Shown here: positions 58,312 to 64,000 of the stretch, piece by piece | Numbering within the stretch: position 1 is the stretch's first letter | Layout of the letters: every line of letters begins with the position of its first letter | Assembly (NCBI RefSeq): GCF_036088315.1 | Contig: NZ_CP107996.1 | Span: forward strand, 930,001-994,000 | DNA from: Streptomyces sp. NBC_00344 | GTDB taxonomy: Bacteria; Actinomycetota; Actinomycetes; Streptomycetales; Streptomycetaceae | Length of the DNA stretch: 64,000 bases | Reading direction: 5' to 3' | The notes under the pieces: generated by a model | Database searches by the model: none | What the model saw: only the letters and a program-made list of their open reading frames with translations | Told to the model about the DNA's origin: nothing | Translations under genes and position numbers: made by a program

Positions 58312-60297
58312 TCAGGGCCCGGGGCGCATCCGGTATTCGTAGACATCCGGCAGCGGTTCGTCCGTACCGAGCGCGGCCCAGACCTCGTTGAGGATCTCCG
58401 CGCCCTCCCGTAGGTCCGCGACCTCGAAGCCCCCGTCGAAGATCACGCGTGCCTCTTCCCCGGTGCCCTCCGCGATGAGCAACTGGGCCTCGATGAGCCG
58501 GAAACGGCCACGCTGTCTGACCGGAGGGCGCAGCCTGTTCCACACCGCGCGGGCATCGGCGGTGCGCTTCACCGCGAGGAGTGCCCCGATCGCCTCGCGG
58601 CCCAGAGCTGCCGTCACCGCCGTCCACTGCTCGCCATCACGCAGCTCGTAGCAGAGGTCGTCGAAAGCCTCCGCATAGCGGTCCGCGGCGCGCCGGCCGT
58701 GGCCGTCGCACAGGTCTGCCACGGCCAGACAGCGCAGCAGCGGCCAGCGTGACGGGGCCAGTTCCAAACCGCGCTCCCAGCTGCGGACCGCCTGGGCGCG
58801 ATCACCCTCGTGCCACTGGGCGACTCCCAGGTGGTATTCGGTGAGGGGCTCGGCGGGCGCCGTCTCCAGCATGTCCCGCCAGTGTCTTGCCACCAGCGAA
58901 GGTCCGGGCGGGGTGACACGGCGAGGGACAGGGAAAGCACCGGAGCGGTACAGCTGGAGCCACGGCCGCTGCTCGTCCCCGATCGTGGACTCCTCGAAGG
59001 GGGTGCCGGGGAGTTTGTGTCCGCCGCGCAGGACTTCCAGCGCGCCCCAGCCGGAACCGGTGAAGAGCGTCGTGTGCGGCTCGATGTCGGCGAAAGGGCG
59101 CCACTCCTCGTACGCGGCCTCGACCCGCGCACGGGGCAGCGCGCTTTCCAGCCTGCTCTGCACCTCGTGCCGGGCGGCGGCCCAGTCGTCGCCGTGCACG
59201 GCCGCAGCGTCGGCGTCGAGCGGCCCGTACGCCTCCAGCCAGCTGAATTCGGCACCGCCCTCAAGAGGCACGTGCTCCAGCTGGGTGCGGGCGAGGCCGG
59301 CCTGGATCTCCGCGTACCCGGGGCTGCCCGGCTCGGTCAGCCACTGCTGCCAGCGGCGGCCGCCGGTCCCGGAACCCCACAGGAAGAGTTTGCGGCCGGA
59401 CAGCTGGTCGGTGGAGGTCTGGACGAGGCCGCCGCCGTCCGCGTCGAGCGACGCGATCCACTTCCTTGCCTGGCGGGGGACTTCGTAGAAGTAGTCGGCC
59501 GGATATTCGCCGCGCAGCGGATAGGTGCGGTCGGTGCCGTCCCACTCCGGCACCGGTACCCGGCGCAGACTGCGCTCGTATCCGAAGTGCCAGGCCTCAT
59601 CGGCCGGGGCGAGCACGCGGGTCGTGCCCTCCTCGGGTACGGCGGTGTTGGACCACCAGTAGGTGGGCACGGTCTGCTCGTGCGGATTGCGGATGCGTAC
59701 GCCGACATGGAGGAAGTCGGAGTCCCCGGGCAGCCACAGGTCCACCTGGAACGGCAGATCACGCAGTCGCTCCCACTCCCACAGACGCAGCATCTCCCCG
59801 CCGTCGGGGGCCTGAACCAGCGCGGTGTGCAGCGGGGCGCAGCTGAGCGCCGTGTGGCCGGTCGCACCGATGTTCCACTCGATGCCACCGGAGAACCAGG
59901 CACCGTTGAGGGCGAAGTCGGCCGGCTGCAGGACCGGGTTGCGGTAGAGGAGTTCCCGCCCGGTCGGCTTGTGGAACAGAGAGTGGATACGGCCGCCGAG
60001 ACCCGGCAGTACGGTGGCCCGCAGCCGGTCGTTCTCGATCACGACCGTGTCGATCCCGGTCGGGGTGCGACGCCGTCCGTATCCGTCGAGGATCCGCGCC
60101 GGCAGCAGCGTACGCAGCGGTTCCCACCCGATCTGGCGCGCCATGTCACGCGGCATCCCGGCCCGGTCCCCGGCGTCCACGGTATGCACCTCGTCCAGCG
60201 GCCGCAGGGCGGGCAGCGGATTCTCCGGTCCCAAAGGAGCGGCGGGCAGGGTCAGTACGGCACGTCGCACAGTCGTGGCCAAAGCAACCTCACTCAC
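58312..60297 (-). CDS. DUF5107 domain protein with C-terminal TPR-like helices
   Basis: 661 aa from GTG (complement of 60295-60297); the in-frame ATG at 60345 is less likely. The N-terminal DUF5107 region (residues about 60-340) is a beta-sandwich, galactose-mutarotase-like: DTVVIENDRLRATVLPGLGG, GIEWNIGATGHTAL, YWWSNTAVPEEGTTRV, SSGRKLF-like and GYAEIQAGLARTQLEH. The C-terminal third is helical with TPR-like pairs (EYHLGVAQWHEGDRAQAVRS). Family members sit near sugar-metabolism genes and may act on glycans; none is nearby here. Confidence 0.88.
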   Translation of the reverse strand: MSEVALATTVRRAVLTLPAAPLGPENPLPALRPLDEVHTVDAGDRAGMPRDMARQIGWEPLRTLLPARILDGYGRRRTPTGIDTVVIENDRLRATVLPGLGGRIHSLFHKPTGRELLYRNPVLQPADFALNGAWFSGGIEWNIGATGHTALSCAPLHTALVQAPDGGEMLRLWEWERLRDLPFQVDLWLPGDSDFLHVGVRIRNPHEQTVPTYWWSNTAVPEEGTTRVLAPADEAWHFGYERSLRRVPVPEWDGTDRTYPLRGEYPADYFYEVPRQARKWIASLDADGGGLVQTSTDQLSGRKLFLWGSGTGGRRWQQWLTEPGSPGYAEIQAGLARTQLEHVPLEGGAEFSWLEAYGPLDADAAAVHGDDWAAARHEVQSRLESALPRARVEAAYEEWRPFADIEPHTTLFTGSGWGALEVLRGGHKLPGTPFEESTIGDEQRPWLQLYRSGAFPVPRRVTPPGPSLVARHWRDMLETAPAEPLTEYHLGVAQWHEGDRAQAVRSWERGLELAPSRWPLLRCLAVADLCDGHGRRAADRYAEAFDDLCYELRDGEQWTAVTAALGREAIGALLAVKRTADARAVWNRLRPPVRQRGRFRLIEAQLLIAEGTGEEARVIFDGGFEVADLREGAEILNEVWAALGTDEPLPDVYEYRMRPGP

Positions 60298-60481
60298 TCG
60301 CCGGGACCGCCGTCCGCCCGGCACCCCCCGATGACCATGGAACACCGGTGATGCGGGTCTGACCAGGGGGCCTTCGGGCCAGGATTACGCAAAGGCCTCC
60401 CCCGCCGCGCGACGCCTACGCCCTGCACTCGCCCCGTACCCTGGTCCTGGAGGGCGCACGGCGGAGTGAAGGGCGGGACGG

Positions 60482-60820
60482 ATGGCCACGCAGCACACCT
60501 ATCGGGTGATCGTGCGGGGGACCTGGGAGAGGCTGACGGACGTGTCACGCACCCGGCTGCTGTCGGAGGTGGACGACCACGGGCTGACGCAGATGCAGTT
60601 CACCGAGCAGGGGTCCCTCACCTACGACCGTACTCTCAAGCACTTCTCGTACCGCTACGTGGTCGTCTCCGGCGCTGAGGACGGTGACGAGATGGCCGGC
60701 GCGATCGCCGAGGACCGGGCGAGCACCGAGCTCGCCCGGCTCGGTCACGGCTTCGGCGCGCTGCGTTCGACTGTGACGGATCTCGACACGATGAAGATCA
60801 ACCGTAAGGGGCGCCACTGA
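60482..60820 (+). CDS. DUF6204 family protein
   Basis: 112 aa, ATG 60482 with GGGCGGGACGG upstream. The DUF6204 pattern YRVIVRGTWERLTD with FSYRYVVVSG and the C-terminal DLDTMKINRKGR is intact. Small actinobacterial protein of unknown function. Confidence 0.9.
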   Translation: MATQHTYRVIVRGTWERLTDVSRTRLLSEVDDHGLTQMQFTEQGSLTYDRTLKHFSYRYVVVSGAEDGDEMAGAIAEDRASTELARLGHGFGALRSTVTDLDTMKINRKGRH

Positions 60821-60847
60821 TGAGAAGCGCCACTGACCGGCACGGGC

Positions 60848-61423
60848 TCAGGCCCTGGACGCCGGACGGCTGCCTTCCACCATCTCGGCGGTGATGGCCC
60901 AGCGTTCGTGATCCCGCCAGGCCCCGTCGATGAAGAGGAAGTCCGGCGAATACCCCTCGAGGCGGAACCCGGCCCGCCGCACCAGAGCGATCGAGGCAGC
61001 GTTGGCCGGCTGGATGTTCACCTCGAGCCGGTGCAGCCGCAGTGGACCGAAAGCATGGCGCGTCACGAGGGCAAGGCCTTCGCCCATCAGGCCCCGGCCG
61101 ACCGTGTGCGCGAAGGCGCCGTATCCGAGCGCTCCACTCAGAAAAGCACCCTCGACCATGTTGTTGATGTTGATGAAACCGGCGATACGGCCTGGTTCGG
61201 CGCCTTCGCGTTCGCATACCAGGAATCCGGCCTTGGTCGGGTCCTCGATCAGCCGCCGGGCGTACACCGCGTAGTTCTCGGTGTCGGCCGGAGGGAAGAG
61301 CCACGGGCGGTGCAGCAGCTTGCTCTCCCGCGCACGTGCGGTGAATTCCTCCGCGTCCTGATAGGAGAAGTGGCGTACCCCCACACGGGCGCCCTCGGCG
61401 AGATATGCGGTCGTCGCTGACAT
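60848..61423 (-). CDS. GNAT-family N-acetyltransferase, RimJ/RimL-like
   Basis: 191 aa, ATG (complement of 61421-61423). The GNAT fold is seen in GARVGVRHFSYQDAEEFTAR, IAGFININNMVEGAFLSGALG, the acetyl-CoA loop around VGRGLMGEGLALVTRHAF, and LEVNIQPANAASIALVRRAG. RimJ-type enzymes acetylate protein N-termini or small amines. Confidence 0.92.
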   Translation of the reverse strand: MSATTAYLAEGARVGVRHFSYQDAEEFTARARESKLLHRPWLFPPADTENYAVYARRLIEDPTKAGFLVCEREGAEPGRIAGFININNMVEGAFLSGALGYGAFAHTVGRGLMGEGLALVTRHAFGPLRLHRLEVNIQPANAASIALVRRAGFRLEGYSPDFLFIDGAWRDHERWAITAEMVEGSRPASRA

Positions 61424-61465
61424 CCGGCCAGATTACCCAGCGCGCCCCGGCACCTCCGTGGTGCC

Positions 61466-61544
61466 CCGGCGCACCCAATCCGGTTGATGCAGCCGGCCCG
61501 GCCGGCGCTCGCGACCCGGCCGGCGCACCCGGTCCGGCTGATGC
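61466..61544. repeat. Two imperfect 25-bp direct repeats
   Basis: CCGGCGCACCCAATCCGGTTGATGC (61466-61490) and CCGGCGCACCCGGTCCGGCTGATGC (61520-61544) differ at three positions. They lie between the GNAT gene and the LD-carboxypeptidase stop; no gene. Function unknown. Confidence 0.7.
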
Positions 61545-61564
61545 GGCTGATGCGTCGTGAGCGG

Positions 61565-62494
61565 TCAGCTCAGCGCGGGCACGTCGAGCGTGAGTGTGCC
61601 GGCATCCGCGTCCAGTACGGCGGGGACCCCCATCGGCACGGTCTCCGCGGTGGTGCAGTGGCCGAAGCCGAGCTCCTCCACCACCGGTACACCCAGCCCG
61701 CCGAGCCGGTCGAGCAGTACCGCCCGCACTTCGTCGTAGGGACCGCAGTCCTGCCAGGAACCGAGGGCGATCCCCGTGACGCCGTCCAGCCAGTGCGAGC
61801 GGATCAGCTGGGTGAGGATCCGGTCGATGCGGTACGCCTCCTCCCCGATGTCCTCGATCAGCAGCAGGCCGCCCGCCGATGGGCGGGCCAGCGGGGTACC
61901 GAGGTCGGCGGCCAGCAGTGAGACACAGCCGCCGAGGGTGACACCGGCCGCCCGGCCCGGGACCAGGGTGCGGGCCGTCGCCAGACCGAGGGTCCGCACC
62001 GAATCGGGCTCGAAGAGAGTGGCCCGCAGGGACTCCTGGGTGCTGGTGTCCTTGAGGAAGGCAAGCGCTGCCACCATCGGGCCGTGCAGGGTGGCGAGGC
62101 CCATCCGGACGGCGAACGCCTCATGCAGCGTGGTCACATCGCTGTAGCCGACAAACACCTTGGGACCCGCCGCACGCAGCGCGGTCCAGTCGAGCAGATC
62201 GACCATGCGCTGCGCGCCGTATCCGCCGCGCGCACAGAAGACCGCGGAGACCGCCGGGTCGCACCAGGCCTGCTCGAAGTCGCGGGCGCGTGCCTCGTCC
62301 GCGCCCGCGAGATAGCGGAACTGCGGGTGGCGGTCGAGCACATGGGGCAGCACCACGGGGTCGAGGTCCCACCCGCGCAGGATGTCGAGGCCTGCGGCGA
62401 GCCGGTCCTCCGGCACAGGGCCGCTGGACGCCACGACGGCCACTCTGGATCCCGGCCTCAGTCGGGCCGGCCGGGTCAATGGGGTCAGCGTCAT
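61565..62494 (-). CDS. LD-carboxypeptidase (S66 family)
   Basis: 309 aa, ATG (complement of 62492-62494), overlapping the upstream peptidase stop by four bases. S66 signs: RVAVVASSGPVPEDRLAAG, FCARGGYGAQRMVDLLDW, the nucleophile Ser in VFVGYSDVTTLH, the catalytic Glu in LLLIEDIGEEAYRID, and His in ELGFGHCTTAETVPMG. It trims the terminal D-Ala from muropeptide tetrapeptides in recycling, or acts as a related microcin-immunity-type peptidase. Coupled to the S9 peptidase. Confidence 0.94.
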   Translation of the reverse strand: MTLTPLTRPARLRPGSRVAVVASSGPVPEDRLAAGLDILRGWDLDPVVLPHVLDRHPQFRYLAGADEARARDFEQAWCDPAVSAVFCARGGYGAQRMVDLLDWTALRAAGPKVFVGYSDVTTLHEAFAVRMGLATLHGPMVAALAFLKDTSTQESLRATLFEPDSVRTLGLATARTLVPGRAAGVTLGGCVSLLAADLGTPLARPSAGGLLLIEDIGEEAYRIDRILTQLIRSHWLDGVTGIALGSWQDCGPYDEVRAVLLDRLGGLGVPVVEELGFGHCTTAETVPMGVPAVLDADAGTLTLDVPALS

Positions 62495-64000
62495 GCGTCC
62501 AGCTCCAGAGTCGGGATGTCGGAGCGCGCGATCCTGAAGGTCTGCGCGTACAGGGAGAGTTCGGCTTCCAGGGCGCGGATCATGGTGTCGGCTCTGCGGA
62601 AGCCGTGACCCTCGCCCTCGAAGGTGAGATACGCGTGCGGCACCCTCCGGCCGGCCATCCGCGCCAGGAAGTGTTCGCACTGCGCGGGCGGGCAGATCAC
62701 GTCGTCGAGGCCCTGAAGCAGCAGAAACGGTGCGGTGATCTGCTCCGGATGCTGCGCGGGTGACCGCTCGCGGTAGCGCTCGGGGACTTCCGCCAGTGGC
62801 CCGATGAGGCTCTCCAGATACCGGGACTCGAAGTCGTGGGTGCCGTCGTCCGATGCCCAGTCCGTCAGATCGAGGATCGGGTAGATGATGGTGCCGCAGG
62901 CGTAGACGTCCGTGGAGACCAGTGATGCCGCGGTCGTCCAGCCACCAGCGCTGCCGCCGCGGATCGCCAACCTGGCCGGGTCCGCGGTGCCTTCGGACGC
63001 GAGAGCGAGGGCGACAGCCGCGCAGTCCTCGACGTCGACCAGCCCCCACTGACCGCGTAGCCGGTTGCGGTATTCCCTTCCGTATCCCGTCGAGCCGCCG
63101 TACTCGACCTCGGCGACGCCGATGCCCCGCGAGGTGAAGTAGGCGATTTCCAGGTCGAGTACCAGAGGAGTGCGGCCGGTCGGACCTCCGTGCGCCCACA
63201 TCACATAGGGCGGCAGCTCACCATCGGGGGCGGAGTGGTCCGGACTGTGCGGTGGATACACATGGGCGTGGATCTCGCGGCCCTGCGGACCCGTGAACGT
63301 ACGGACCTGGGGCTCGGGGTAGTGCGCGGGATCCACCACGTCCCGGTGGGCGGAGCCGACCACCCGGGTGTGACCGGTGCGGGTGTCGAGCTCGACGATC
63401 TCGGCCGCACGGCGAGGTCCGGCCGCCACGCCGAACACCCGGGAGCCTGCCGCCGACAGACTCGGCGCCCACTCGGTCCAGGGACCTGGCGCGTCGACCA
63501 GCTCGCCGGTCTCCGGGTCGAGTACGCCGAGGGCCGCGGCGCCCTTTCCGTGCACGACAGCGACCAGGCCGTTGTCCAGCGGTTCGAACCATTTCTGACC
63601 GATTTTCCAGAGCGCTCCGCCGAACTCCTCGTCGCGGGCACAGAGCGCCCTGGTCCCTCCGTCCGGCTCCACGCGGTAGAGATTCCACCAGCCGGTGCGG
63701 TCCGATGCGAACAGCAGTTGCCCGTCCGCGGTCCACCCGGCCTGGGCGACCGACTCGTCGGGCCCCCCGGCGCACTGGCGGGCCGCCCGGAGCGTGCCGT
63801 CCACACCGACATCGGCCAGCATCACGTCAGTGCCATCCCAGGGCATCCGGGGGTGGTCCCAGCCGAGCCACACCGCGCGGCGCCCGTCCGGTGAGAGCCG
63901 CGGGCCGGTCACGAAGCGGTGCGTGGTGTCGGAGAGCTCGCGGACCGCCGCGCGGTCGCCGGCTGCGGAACCGTCCAGCGGCACGGCCACGATCAGGCGC
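62491..64000 (-). CDS. S9-family (prolyl oligopeptidase-like) peptidase (partial)
   Basis: The N-terminus lies beyond the right edge; about 500 codons are visible. The visible N-terminal part is a beta-propeller-like region (SPDGRRAVWLGWDHPRMPWDG, DGQLLFASDRTGWWNLY). The alpha/beta-hydrolase domain has Ser in AIRGGSAGGWTTA, Asp in LLQGLDDVICPP and His in FEGEGHGFRRAD. Cleaves short peptides, often releasing dipeptides. Its stop overlaps the LD-carboxypeptidase start, suggesting a shared peptide-salvage role. Confidence 0.93.
   Translation of the reverse strand, partial: RLIVAVPLDGSAAGDRAAVRELSDTTHRFVTGPRLSPDGRRAVWLGWDHPRMPWDGTDVMLADVGVDGTLRAARQCAGGPDESVAQAGWTADGQLLFASDRTGWWNLYRVEPDGGTRALCARDEEFGGALWKIGQKWFEPLDNGLVAVVHGKGAAALGVLDPETGELVDAPGPWTEWAPSLSAAGSRVFGVAAGPRRAAEIVELDTRTGHTRVVGSAHRDVVDPAHYPEPQVRTFTGPQGREIHAHVYPPHSPDHSAPDGELPPYVMWAHGGPTGRTPLVLDLEIAYFTSRGIGVAEVEYGGSTGYGREYRNRLRGQWGLVDVEDCAAVALALASEGTADPARLAIRGGSAGGWTTAASLVSTDVYACGTIIYPILDLTDWASDDGTHDFESRYLESLIGPLAEVPERYRERSPAQHPEQITAPFLLLQGLDDVICPPAQCEHFLARMAGRRVPHAYLTFEGEGHGFRRADTMIRALEAELSLYAQTFRIARSDIPTLELDA

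Noticed and set aside
1..64000. CRISPR array or insertion sequence
   Set aside because: No regularly spaced repeats, transposase, or terminal inverted repeats with target duplications were found.

Overview
The window reads as chromosome from a Streptomyces or close relative. GC is very high, third positions are strongly G/C-biased, GTG and TTG starts are common, and several families are typical of actinomycetes (DUF5133, DUF6204, DUF6328, DUF5107, MmyB-type XRE regulator, mycothiol-dependent isomerase-like fold). No phage, IS, integrase or CRISPR array was seen.

Region 1 (1-6110) is a sulfur-acquisition locus built around a divergent control region. Two FMN-dependent monooxygenase genes run leftwards and a polar amino-acid ABC transporter (permease, ATPase, lipoprotein) runs rightwards. 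Between them, in mirror image, lie two SAM-IV riboswitches facing outwards. Each is followed by a small ORF of the (S)RRHxDLxRVxxALCP leader-peptide type. Both operons therefore seem to sense SAM and then pass a second, probably cysteine-linked, translation checkpoint. The gene content fits salvage of S-substituted cysteine-like compounds.

Region 2 (6428-26690) follows a tRNA-Leu(GAG). It is a cluster for formyl-CoA/formate metabolism: aldehyde dehydrogenase, a SucCD-like pair, a ThDP enzyme, a formyl-CoA:acid CoA-transferase, an ADP-forming CoA ligase with reversed domain order, an OxlT-like MFS carrier, a GntR/FCD regulator, a KAS III-like enzyme, a PanE-like reductase, a multi-subunit NAD-linked formate dehydrogenase and FdhD. 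The usual reading is oxalate catabolism. The ThDP enzyme, however, looks closer to the IlvG/2-hydroxyacyl-CoA-lyase group than to classical oxalyl-CoA decarboxylase, so a C1-removing 2-hydroxyacid pathway is a real alternative. A shared ACTGTA-box at four promoters suggests one GntR regulon. The formate dehydrogenase has its Fe4S4 domain on a different polypeptide from its molybdopterin domain.

Region 3 (26867-35408) holds general metabolism and regulation: an SBF-family exporter with a divergent LysR gene, a long-chain acyl-CoA synthetase, an aldo/keto reductase, a carbinolamine dehydratase, an XRE regulator, a small membrane gene broken by an in-frame TGA, and a DUF6328 protein.

Region 4 (35668-41175) holds a three-gene signalling operon (REC-PP2C phosphatase, CHASE3-like histidine kinase, Rcp1-type response regulator), then a small conserved gene, a semialdehyde dehydrogenase and a DUF5133 protein.

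Region 5 (41540-53630) is rich in envelope and lipid functions: Tat-exported phospholipase C, a membrane-anchored phosphodiesterase with a holin-like N-terminus, two metallo-beta-lactamase-fold hydrolases, DedA, an aminotransferase-like protein that appears to lack the PLP lysine, a DUF2795 protein behind a sigma-B-like promoter, a PAP2/diacylglycerol-kinase fusion and a CDF metal transporter.

Region 6 (53631-64000) holds a VOC remnant, a compact transketolase, a methyltransferase behind a palindromic operator, a VOC/maleylpyruvate-isomerase-like pair, a DUF5107 protein, DUF6204, a GNAT acetyltransferase, an LD-carboxypeptidase and an S9 peptidase that runs off the right end.
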